Translations under genes and position numbers: made by a program
NCBI RefSeq assembly: GCF_032118995.1
Contig: NC_092665.1
Location: forward strand, 15,458,012-15,522,011
Length of the DNA: 64,000 nt
Reading direction: 5' to 3'
From: Asterias amurensis
Lineage: Eukaryota; Echinodermata; Asteroidea; Forcipulatida; Asteriidae
The notes under the pieces: model-generated
Database searches by the model: none
Told to the model about the DNA's origin: nothing
Seen by the model: only the letters and a program-made list of their open reading frames with translations
In this document: positions 1 through 10,710 of the stretch, piece by piece
How positions within the stretch are numbered: position 1 is the stretch's first letter
Layout of the letters: the number at the start of each line of letters is the position of its first letter

Positions 1-182
1 CAAAAAGCTCTTCCATTATGATAAGCTCCCATCTGACACATGAAACGTCGTGGGTTTGTGTGACGTTATTGCACTTTCTCGCCCACGGAACCACGGAACC
101 ACGGAACCAACCACACCTTTGGTTTGCCCATTGAGGTTCCTTTCCTCCATTGTTGTTCATACCATATTTTTCCCTTTACTTT

Positions 183-251
183 TTAGCCTTCGAGAAAGAC
201 TCTGCTAAAGCTTTATTGCTCCATGGCTAAAGTCAAAACTTCAGGCCATCA
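183..251 (+). repeat. Dispersed repeat shared with 19.46 kb
   Basis: The start of this block (TTAGCCTTCGAGAAAGACTC and the next few bases) recurs almost exactly at 19466-19490. In both copies a CAGGCCAT segment follows after a variable gap. The second copy has GAAACGTCAGG, reminiscent of the GAAACGTC segment in the hammerhead-like repeats at 24.8, 39.0 and 41.2 kb. Probably a mobile-element remnant; family not identified. Confidence 0.5.
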
Positions 252-892
252 ATTTTTGTGTTGCTACTATAGGTACAGGACTTTCTTTTACGTCGCCACA
301 CCTGCGAGTTCCTAAAGTAGGGCAGCCTTCACTGCAAAAAATACAACAATTACCATTCAACACGATAGTGGACAATGTTTGGAAACAAAAGAAGGTTCTT
401 TGCTCAGATGGTTTGACCAACAAATAATATTAATTTAGATCCATATATAAAAACTATTTAAACTAAACGTTACTTCTTATATGTTCTTTTTGCTCTAGGT
501 TTTGGTGAACCTTTCGCAGTTTCTTTGCCCGAAGACTTCAAAGTTAATGGTGGTAAGTTAGAAAGTTTTCTATAACATAAAACGATGTACTCGGTGCAAA
601 TGATAGACATGTACGCCTGGAAACGAGACTAATGACCTGGCTGGATATCTTCCTTTCTGGTCTGTTCTGGCCTAGACTGGGCCCCTGTCCGTGTGACGTC
701 AGATGTTCAGGCTAGATCTGGCCAGTCTATCGACGGTTGTTCGTAAAGAGTGAAAGCGGGCGCTGTTGCTCGTTTACGGTGCCTCCCCTAGCTCTCTCGA
801 GAAAACGAGGACACCGGAAGCACCCCCCCTTCGGTATGTAGACATCGCAAGATAATATGAAGATAGATTGACCGTGAAGATTGGAAGTCCAG

Positions 893-1099
893 GGTTCGAA
901 TCCAGTGAGTTAATCTAACTTAAAGCAAACATGCACATCAGGCCTTTCACTAAAGACAATCATGTTCGACTCACGTCGATAACACCTATGGAGATCGATC
1001 CCAGTCTGGTTCCCAGTGGGGTTCGACTCCCGTCTTCAACCGGCACAACGCACGTTTGTTGGAAATCAATTCATGTCTGGTTGTGAGGAGTTCGAGTCC
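893..1099 (+). repeat. Cluster of Pol III B-box-like motifs (SINE-like)
   Basis: Three motifs fit the RNA polymerase III B box (GGTTCGANNCC or one base off), at 893-903, 1020-1030 and 1089-1099. A weaker GTTCGACTC lies at 964-972. No complete tRNA cloverleaf can be drawn around any of them. The likeliest reading is a pile-up of decayed tRNA-derived SINE heads. Confidence 0.35.
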
Positions 1100-3226
1100 A
1101 GTCGTAAACTGTCACAGCCCATAGGTTTGGTTTTGTATGGCTTTCCAGCTCACTATTGCCCCCCCCCCCTCCCATTCCATCGGAAACAGAACATCCGTCG
1201 CCCTCGTACTATGTGTTTCCCGAGACATAGACTTTTTAAAAATCTACTTTGTGTTTTTTTAAATGTGTAAAAATGACAGTGTTTAACACTTGCCTAAATG
1301 GGAACCTGTTTTCAGTCTTTAAGGAGTGCCATTAGCAGAGTTCGTTTTCTAAACGCCAGAAGTGTTTTTCTGACAGATATGGCCCCCTGCAAACATTTCC
1401 ACTTAGTTATTACTAACATGACCTTAGTAGAAGTGATACAAAAAGTTACCATAGCGTAGCTATTTGATTACCATCTCGCACACTGAGCTCCGCGCCGTTG
1501 TAGGCCAACCGTTGATTGCAATCAATATGCAATAGTGCACACTCGCTACTGTTTAGCAATGAAAATATGTTGTCACTGTGGGTTTGATATCTCTAATCAG
1601 CTGGCCCTGGGGCAAAGGTTGAGCAATTGGGGCAATACTTTTTAGAGCATTTGGGATTATCAGAGGAGTATCGTGTTTATCGAATGAAGATGAGGTGAAC
1701 TCAGGGACAGGTTCCCACGGCAGTACTTTGTTGAACCCCAAGGGGTTTAAATCCCCACCCCTGGCGCCCATGTACACCCAGGGGTACCTCTTGGGTACAC
1801 GGGGATAAAATGCCCCCCTCCCTGTACGGTGCTGAAATTTTGATTTGAGACGAGCAAGGAAATTGTCCGGGTTTTTTTTTAGTGGTGTTCCGCCCGTTTG
1901 TGTCCTGGAATTTAGACACGTACTTGACTTGTTTTAAATTAGTATCATTTTTTTGTGCTATATTTATCAACAGAGACTCGAGTGCCAGGGGCTATTCCTT
2001 GAGAAACAGGTCATATTATATAAACATTTTTATTTATTTTTTACTTCAATGTGAACCACAGTCAATAGCGTAACTATAAGGGGGGTGTGCACGGAGGCAC
2101 TAGCACAACCCTGATTGGCGTCATTGCTTGCCCCGCCCACCCCCTGTGTGTTCCGGTCTTTCTAAATAATTAAAGTGTAAACCATTTCATCACCATTTTG
2201 TCCTTTCTTCTTTTAAAATTTCTATAACCTTATCTACCCAAATGAAAACGTTTTGTATCCCGTGAACAGAACAGTCAAATGGCGAACGGTGCATTCAGTA
2301 ACACAGTCAAATATTTGAGATTTCGAACCGAGAGCTTTGTCAAAGCATGGGGGAGGAAAAGTGGTCAAAGCTAAACACATAGTGACAAAAGAATATTACG
2401 CCTTCACTCAAAAATTGAATAAGTCGTTATCAATATCAAGAACGTGGCCATGACGCTCATATTTTTTAGCAAAGCGACGCCATCCAAAACAGTAGATAGC
2501 TATTTAAAATTATGGTTTGGAACTCGTCACGCTCGTTTGGTTTTAATGACATTTTTATCACTCGTAAAAAAAAATAACAAGTTTAATCCAGAACCACCCA
2601 GAAAGGTTGTTCTTTAGTTAAATTGGTCTCATTAAACACGCCGCTTTGTGGTATAGAAAAATATATTAAAGGTTCGGTGAGTTTTATGGTGCAACACTTT
2701 GTGGCACTTTATGTGAGAAAAAGTAATTAAAGTTCAATTTAATTAAGGAAGTTGTCATTAAAAAAAGAGATGCAGTCATATTTGGCACCAGAACTCGTCG
2801 TGTGCAACAATCGACCATTTGTTGGGTGTTACAATGGGGGGGGGGGGTGTCATAGGCCCGTGACGTGCAACCTCAAATTGAACTTTCGGTCATAGACGCT
2901 TGATCACCTGCAAGTGTGAGGCCGTTTACCGGATTGGCGGCTACAGCTTACAACTACGGCTGTTGCTAGGGGTGTTGCTAATGATGTCCTATACCCCAAT
3001 GCACGATGACGCGGACATCTAGCCGTAGCCCTAGCTGTAGCTGCTTTGGACACGGCACGAATGAGCAAAGAATGAGCAAAGAATGATCAGTGGCGGGAAA
3101 ATATTATTTTTAGTTGTTTTATGAATCTTCAAGTTTCGTAGTGATATATGTTAACCTTCGGGTGGCTGTTGGAAGACACCGTAGTTTGAGCCCTCCAGAA
3201 CCGTAATGTTTCTTGCGAACGCTTTT

Positions 3227-3520
3227 GGTTTGTTTAAGTAATTTGTAGCAGGTGTAATATTACACAAAGCTCTGTGTAACACACACTCTGTGGACATGAC
3301 TTTTAAACTGTGTGCAGCGTTCCTTTGCTAATACATGTTACAGTTAATAGTAGGAGGATTCCGGTGACCCTAATTTGCCATAAATACCACCAAATTTAAA
3401 TTATTTTGTTTTAGTAACTTGTAGCATTTGTAATATTACACTCAGCTCGGTGTTACATGCACTATGGACATCTATGCTGTGTGGACCTTTCCTTAGCTGT
3501 GTGTTACATGTTTACGTCAG
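3227..3520. repeat. Degenerate direct duplication, about 180-bp spacing
   Basis: Two segments near 3227 and 3408 run in parallel: GTAATTTGTAGC versus GTAACTTGTAGC, then GTAATATTACAC in both, then related CTGTG/GTTACA segments and a shared TTACATG toward the end. Spacing is about 181 bp. It looks like an old tandem duplication of non-coding DNA. Confidence 0.4.
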
Positions 3521-4589
3521 GAGGGATGGAGTGCTCCCGTTTTCCCCAAACTCTAAAATGAAAATGTGTACACAGATTTAGAATAGAATTCCTGGGTCGA
3601 GTGGAATCGGTAAGATGTAACCTGGGGCAGTGGTCTGTGGCGCGTACACCGCCTTTGAAGTCGTAGGTTGGAAACCAATTAGGACCGTGCGAAAAGGACA
3701 CTTCCCGAAAATAAAGGAGTATATTCTTATTGAACCGGAAAAGGGTTAATAAACAAGTTGTCGGAAATACCTCTGTTAAATAAACAAAGTGTAAATTCAA
3801 TTCATATGAGGTGTTTTTCTGGTAAATATCCTCCAAAAGAGACACCACCGCAGCGAAACCTTAAATACGATTTAATATCACGCCTATTTAACTTTTCATA
3901 TATATACACGCACAAACAAATTAAATTATGAGGGAAATACTATAAAAACGGGAAATTTATTCTTGTCCTCGTTTAAAAAAAAAATCAAAAAGATATATTT
4001 ATATATCATGCGGTGCTTTGAGAAGGTTCTTTTGTTGGGAGTTTGTTGTTATTTTTATTTTTATTTTGTTGTTGTTGTGATTGGTGTAAACTCTCCGACT
4101 GAGAGTCTTTTGTGATAGAGGAGCATTCATGAAATTCCGGCCGTCCCCGAATCGGATACGACAGTGTCAGCCGGATCCTGTGACTTTAGTTTCTACTCTT
4201 TGTTGTTGTGCCTCTTTGAAATAGGCCTACTACTCTTTTTAATGGGTGTTTAAACATGACATCATCGTAGAATAGCTGAGAACAATTCGACGAAAACGCG
4301 ATAATTATTTTATCACTTTGTTAACATGTTTTTACCGTGAGTCATTGACAATAAATACGTTCGATTTTACTTTGGAAAACACCACCACCACAGAGTCACA
4401 ATGGAACAACAAAAACGAAAACAGAAAACCAAACCAAAGTTTGAATTGGGGTATGATGTCATGTATAATGACTATTCATGGGTATCATATACGTCATTGA
4501 TGTACGTTTTTGTGAAAACAAATAACAGGGCCTAGGCCTATAGGTGTTGATTCGCTATTTTTGTGTGAATGTGCACTGTCATGATCTTA

Positions 4590-4860
4590 TTAAAGGGACA
4601 ATGCAGTACACCACTAAACGGGTCTGTACTTGATAATGGTACATTTAAAAGGGAGGGTAAACCTTAAGTAATTACTAAACAAAATGACGGTAAAAACTTA
4701 CTTGGGAAAGAAGCACTGCACCTGCTGATAGTGTAACATTTTGAGAAACAATTCCCTCCAAAGGAATGTGGTGTTCGAGGAAGGAATTTGAAAAACATTG
4801 CAATCTGAGAAACGTTTCTTCATGAAACGTTTCTCAGATTGTGTTTACTAATTACGGGTC
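4590..4860 (+). mobile_element. Diverged TTAA-type MITE with a 17-bp-arm hairpin
   Basis: The left end begins TTAAAGGGACAATGCAGTAC and continues with AATTACT and AAAACTTACTTGGGAAAG, matching by position the better-preserved elements at 9673, 43094 and 55578. Its middle, 4802-4840, is a perfect inverted repeat with two 17-nt arms and a 5-nt loop. The right end cannot be recognised, so the boundary is approximate. Confidence 0.5.
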
Positions 4861-5340
4861 CTGCTTGGAATTTAACCGCTCCATTTCGGTGATTTCTAAA
4901 AAACGATACCAGCTTTGGGATTGAAGTTGACATCAGTAAGACTTATTATAAGATACGTCGACATGTAATACAGGATTGATTGCTTTATAAACAAGTTCTG
5001 TCAAAACAGTAAAAAGGAAGTTGATTTTGTTGAAAGGGGGTAATGATTGATTCCCCACTTCTGTCATGTTGGGGGGGGGGGTGGAGCGCCACTCATGCGA
5101 CACCAGGTTGGCGCTATCTTGTCGGACGTTGAGGAATTTTAAAGACTTTTCTGCAATTTTTTAGAGAATGACCCGGGTGTAAAATATATTTTGTCCTCGT
5201 GCAGTTGACATGAGAGTCAATGACCTAGAGGTCACTTGCAACGATGAAAGAGTCCGGCAAATAAGTTGGTTTTTATGTTGTACACTTTTGTAATAATAAT
5301 ATGCTTTTGTGTATTGTAATGAATAGGGTACATGGCATAA

Positions 5341-5370
5341 GCTTTCGATCCAATCCGGACCTTCTTCAGC
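5341..5370 (-). other. Hammerhead-ribozyme-like core
   Basis: On the minus strand, CTGAAGA (5369-5363) is followed by GGTCC, a 5-nt loop, GGATC, and GAAAGC. This order (CUGANGA, stem II, GAAA) is that of the hammerhead ribozyme core. The stem II pair next to the core is imperfect and no convincing stem I/III plus cleavage triplet was identified, so activity is unproven. Such motifs are known from Penelope-like retroelements. Confidence 0.35.
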
Positions 5371-6069
5371 GGCATAAAACAAGTACAAAACTTGTGTGTA
5401 TTGTTATAGTTTTTGACATTGGGAGGGGGGTTGTTAGGGTGTGTCGAAAATGTAAACCATGTTGTTAAAATACAGAATGTTACACAAGCTCTTCATTGTC
5501 ACCCACACACAAAAGATTAAAATTGATTCGAATTGTTTAATTGTTTGTTAAAAATGAGCACGAATCATTGTTGTTTTAATATTGGGAAGTAAAAACAACC
5601 CATTATCACAAACAATTATTCAAACTACAAATTTATATTGGAATGTTTTACAGTAATTATGTATCTTGAAATCTATAGAATACTGAAGTGAAACTTTATT
5701 TCGTTTTTCCATTGGCCTCACTGTTAGCCTAAGATGCTGATCTTGAAGATTTGTTAGTCCAGGGTTCAGAACGTGGGCTTCAGAGCCAGAGGGTTAAGCG
5801 ATACAATTCTTCCCGGGGACCGTCGGCTCATAAAACCAGAAGTCATAAATCTGTCAAAATAACATATTTGTGGAAAAGCAAACAGAAGTGTTAATTACCA
5901 ATGACCCTGCGTGTGTGTGAAAGTGACAAGGTTAAAAGAAAATCATGATTGTTTAAAAAAGGGTTTGTTCAAGAAATGCAAACGTAATGTACAGTTTTTA
6001 TTTGCCAGAAGTGCCCTCCTAAAAATGGTGCACCCCTTGTGCCCTTCCCCCTTGAAATGTTACCCTACT

Positions 6070-6240
6070 CTCTGAATGTAAAATAGTGAACTGTTACTCT
6101 CTTGTCCGGGTGGTGTCAGTTTCACTCTTTTGAGAGTGAAAGTCAATCTGTGTCACTCTCTCTGAGTGAAATTGTAACGAACTGCACTCTAAATATAGTT
6201 GAGAGTACCCGTCTTTTACTCTAAACAAAATTGCCGCCAT
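6070..6240 (+). repeat. GAGAGTG-rich dispersed repeat
   Basis: This block carries repeated CACTCT/GAGTGAAA words. Its segment around CTTGTCCGGGTGGTGTCAG and the following TTTCACTCTTTTGAGAG reappears in reverse orientation at about 39455-39632 inside a DCX-EMAP intron. Two copies in the window show it is dispersed; class unknown. Confidence 0.5.
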
Positions 6241-7773
6241 ATGGTTCTTTGCAAGATTGGTATTGCGGAAAATACGAGTGGGCAATGGCTTGGTACACAT
6301 TTTACAAAGCATGTTACAAACAAGATGTAGTTCTCTCAACACATGAAAAACACACAAACAAAATGAATCTATCACCAACCCTATTAATTGGAATTTGGCA
6401 GCAAAAAACCTCTTCACAACATTGTCTGATGGGGCGCGAAACAAATTAGCAGTTTTACGATGCATTGTACATAGTGCGGTTAGGATACTACGCATACAAT
6501 ACTTTGCGAGCGATTTCTCAAGAACCAATGAGTATGCATGAAAGAGTTAGTTGACAATACTCAATTCGCAGCCGCGAATGGCTGTACCGGCCTTCGCCTT
6601 ATATGAATATGCATGAGTGTTGTCCTTGTCTGACGTCACGTAGTTTAATTTGCATGAAGTGTCTATGCGGTAGCTGTAACCTTAGATCATTCGAAAATCT
6701 GCTTGCGTTGCTGACCCAATTTACGGGACATGTCCCACGAACATGTCGAAACTTGTTTTAAATTTGTTTGATTGTCATTTGATTTTTATCTTTTCAAAGT
6801 CGACTTTCATTATTACAATCGTAGTGAGTAAATATTTCTGTGCGAATGGGCAGGGTCAACAAATCTAAATCCATATGTCTATTATGACCTATTTAAATGC
6901 AAGATTCTCTTCATACAAAATTGCAGTTATTTTAATCTGTTGTACGTAAATGGGCTAACTGGTGGTGGAGTATCTTCCTCATGTCATGAGGGAACCTGCA
7001 GTTTATCCCTATCTTGTAAATCTGTTAATTTTGTGTCGTGTGGAAAGGATTCAACAATTTCTCTTATTGAAAATGACCATTCCGTGCGCTATGATCTTGA
7101 CGGAATAGCACCTTATAAAATTCTTTATTTGTTATGTATGTTATATTAAAATACCAGCGAAGAACACTCGCTCACAAGCCTACAGTATAAAATACGAATT
7201 TAGAAAACAATGGAAAGTTTTTAGAAAAAAATTAACAGCAAATCATAAATTTATTTCATTGTTTGCGCACAGGGCGTTTGTGCAACTTTTGTGCAATGTT
7301 CTGCTTATCGCGGAATCACCGCGATACGATCCGCACATTCTGCGCTTTACTGTAAACGCGCATTATTTCCACGGTGAGCAAGCTTGACATCGCGCATTGT
7401 AGAACTCGGCATTTTTAACAAGATGGGGTACACATATTGGTGTAGTTCTGAACAATGTGCTGAAATTGCTGGAAATCTTCCCCTGTTGAATATTAAGAAC
7501 GAGAAATGGCGAGCAAGCAACAATTTTGAAACCCAGCCTGGTTTACGGTACATGTTACGACTTGATTTTTATCTTAATTCAAACAAAGTTCGTTCTATGA
7601 ACCTGTCTGACTTTTAAAACACCCCCGATACACAGTCAGAGATTGAGAAAACAGCCTTGTGATTTTGAGATGAGCTGTTGCGATTGAAGACCATCGGCAA
7701 CAAGTCCCAACTTGATTGAAACTGTGTAAAGGTGTATGAAGGTTTATACCTACAAATCTGTTGAATCGACAAA

Positions 7774-7801
7774 CCATGGAGGTAGAATTCTACCTCCATG
7801 G
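7774..7801. repeat. Perfect 28-bp palindrome
   Basis: Both halves are exact reverse complements, centred on an EcoRI-type GAATTC and bounded by CCATGG at both ends. The flanks outside 7774-7801 do not continue the symmetry. It could be the centre of a decayed foldback element or a protein-binding site. Confidence 0.8.
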
Positions 7802-8394
7802 ACAAACACAGTGAACACGCAAACACCTTCGTGCATGTGTCATGACCTTATAAGGAGATCTACCTGTGAACGTCAGACTGCCGCTACCGTTTTGGTTTCA
7901 ATGCGGCTTCAATTTTGGCTAAAGACTAAATTATCAAACTTAGCGGTAGACTAATAACAGAAAGTTATGGTTCATGGCGAAGGCTTTACTCAGATTAATC
8001 GGTTATAAAGGATATTGTCTTTGGGGGAAAAGTGTCTCAGTCCGATGGCTTGTTTGGTTCATGAAATGTTTTCGCGTCAACGTGTGTGGGGGAAATGTTT
8101 ATTTGGTGAATTGACAGTTTGGCTGAAAACAATTCAAAATTGCTGTTGCTTTGATTTATCATTTACTAAAATGTGTATGTTTACAAAATACACCATGCAA
8201 AATGTTCTTTCAAAAGAATGTGGAAATAATGTTCTAATTTTAGTTAGTTTAAAGTGTAACAGGATTCATTCGTTTGTGATAATGTTCGGATGATGTGCAG
8301 TTAAACAAGCTTCTAGCCTGAGTTAATGGTTCATCGGGCCGGTGTTTATATTCGGTTGGCGTCATATAAATGAATGTCAATAATTTGATTTGCC

Positions 8395-8560
8395 CTAGAA
8401 AGGATACCAGTCCATCTCAGGTTACTCCCCAGCTCTCGCCGGTCTCGCGAAGGACGCTGAATATCTAAATTGACTAGTCCAGGATTCGAACCCACTTTAT
8501 TTTAAATACAGAACTTGGGTTCACAGCGCTTGGTCGCTCATCAGCTAGCGACACGAACAG
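8395..8560 (-). repeat. tRNA-derived SINE-like block
   Basis: On the minus strand a canonical B box (GGGTTCGAATCCTGG) lies near 8480-8497, preceded by a loosely tRNA-like segment. No cloverleaf can be completed. Probably a decayed SINE; ends approximate. Confidence 0.35.
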
Positions 8561-9672
8561 TCACAGGGCTAAATTTTGAAATTCCCAAACCACTTCGTTT
8601 TGAAAATGATATTTACTAACAATGTTATCTCTATTGAAATATATATATATATAATATATTTCACAGGTGTGTTATTTACATGCCTGTATTTGCTTATCTA
8701 AGCATTGTCTAGGTTAGAATACGTAGGCAGGGTCTTCATAGGGACAAGGTCGCGGTATGTGGAGTGTAAACACTCTAACCTGAAGAATTTAAAAGTTCCA
8801 AGCCTGTCCCAACTTGTTTCAAATACCAATTGATAACTATTGTTTCGTTCTTTCTACTGGCACGCGACGGGGTTGGGCAAAGTTCGCCCGTGCGGACGAG
8901 GGGGCTTACGCGTCAAGGTACAATCCCGCAGTCGTCATCAGTCCGATTTCGCAATCATATAATAGTAGTTGTTGGAGTACCTTTTTAAGCTGAGCACTCA
9001 GGTATATCTGTAGTTGTGCATGTTCAAACTTGCCTTTGTAATTTGTGTAAGTTTATAACCTGTAATTTTCTGAAAGCCCACTAGCGCAAAATAATTAAAA
9101 GTTTCAGTTCATCGTTTTGTCATTCCTTCATTACGGATTTACAAACCATTCTTACGGGTTTAATCGTGAATTCGTAATAACGGATTTTTTATCCGCAATA
9201 ATAGATTACGAATTCATAATAACGTATTAAAAAAAATAGGTTTTTTGTTGGCACATCAATGACTTTTCGTAAAATTTTGTATGCAGTTCTATTCTTTTTT
9301 CAATACTTTTTATGATGGATTGAAAATCTTTTTTGAATTTGCATACAAAAATTCACAAAATTGAAGTCATAGTTTCCTTGTATGCAAAATATTATAGTCA
9401 TTTAGTCGCAATCAAAAGTTTAAGCAAATGATTTAGTTATATTATTATATAAACAACAATTTTATATGCTACTACAAAGAAATGACACGACACAAAGGAT
9501 TCTTCATAATTCATCCACAATCATTTTTATTTTGTGTTTTGCATAGACGTCACTTCAAACAAAAATAAATTGAACACATTTTAATTTCACGCACAACAAC
9601 AACCACACTTTCTGTATCCGATAACACCAAACAGTAAACATCCATAATCACACAGAGAACAAATCAATTGTT

Positions 9673-10048
9673 TTAAAGGCACTGGACACTATTGTTAATT
9701 ACTCAAAATAAATGTTGGCATAAAAACTTACTTGGTAACGAGCAATGGAGAGCTGTTGATTGTAAAACATATTGAGAGAAGCGGCTCCCTCTGAAGTAAT
9801 GTTGTTTTTGAAAGAAGTAATTTCTCACTCAAATATAGAAAGACTTCAGCTGAAGTCATTTATTATGAATCTGAAAGCACACGAAGTTGAAAAAAAAGTT
9901 TTATATTTTTCTTTCATTATTATCTTACAAATTCGATTACCAATTGAGCCAAAATGTTCACAGGTTTGTTGTTTTATGCATTATGTTGGAATACACCAGG
10001 TGAGAATACTGGTCTTTGACAATTACCAAAGGTGTCCAGTGCCTTTAA
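9673..10048 (+). mobile_element. TTAA-flanked MITE, family 1, complete
   Basis: This element of about 376 bp starts TTAAAGGCACTGGACACTAT and ends with the near-reverse-complement GGTGTCCAGTGCCTTTAA. The terminal TTAA at both ends is the duplication typical of piggyBac-type transposons and their non-autonomous MITEs. Related copies are at 31320-31725, 43094-43477 and 55578-55958, with partial copies at 43740-43972 and 55085-55354. It sits about 660 bp downstream of the hes stop codon and may lie in or near the hes 3' UTR. Confidence 0.8.
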
Positions 10049-10710
10049 GGGCAGACCCACGTTTCTCAGGTAACAGAAATAAATTAAGTAAATTAAATTA
10101 CGACAAACTAAACACACCTTTTTCCAAATCAGATTAATCAATAAATTGCAAAATCAAATCAGTAGAAAAAAATATATAAATATTTTTCTTCATGTTACAA
10201 AATGTACAAACTCTATTATAGAAAAAATAGCTACTTTGGAATGGAAGACAAAATAATAATCTTTGAATTAAGTAATCCTTAGTAGAGGGCACCCTAAAGG
10301 AAATTGTAAATTTCTACTTGAGCATTTCAAGGGCACCAAGGTAAGACAAGGGTGCGTGGAGGCATTCGCTTTCGTTGCCACCCTAAAGTAACAGACCTGA
10401 TATTTGGTGATTAAACTACATTTTTACTGAGCAATAAGACTCGTGAAGTGAAATAGAGATCAAACTTTAAAATGACGGTGTTTAGACATAAATTTTCTTC
10501 GAGAAAACATTTTGGGGCATTTTCCAGTTAATGACTTGTCTACTTTAATATTCAGCCTAAGTGGCATACTTTCTTACTTTTTTTTTTTAAGTTTTAAAAA
10601 TATATTAAATTCACAAAAAACACATTTCGAAAATATTTGAAATTAAATTGAAATTAAATATGAAAATAAGAACACTTCAAAATGTTTAACACATCACAAC
10701 AAATCATTGT

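Larger units (their letters stand above)
1..9672. other. Gene-free stretch with diverged repeats
   Basis: No open reading frame here resembles a known protein, and I could not chain splice-compatible exons into a gene. The stretch is AT-rich with homopolymer G runs near 2835 and 5070. It holds diverged repeats: a block shared with 19.46 kb, B-box-like motifs at 893-1099, a degenerate duplication at 3.2-3.5 kb, a TTAA-type element at 4.59 kb, a hammerhead-like motif at 5.34 kb, a GAGAGTG-rich block at 6.1 kb, a perfect palindrome at 7774 and a SINE-like block at 8.4 kb. It lies downstream of hes, whose 3' UTR could reach into its right edge. Confidence 0.6.

Noticed and set aside
499..552. Possible 54-nt exon (GFGEPFAVSLPEDFKVNG) with AG and GT ends on plus
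   Set aside because: No neighbouring exon or known protein match; 54 nt bounded by AG/GT is common by chance.
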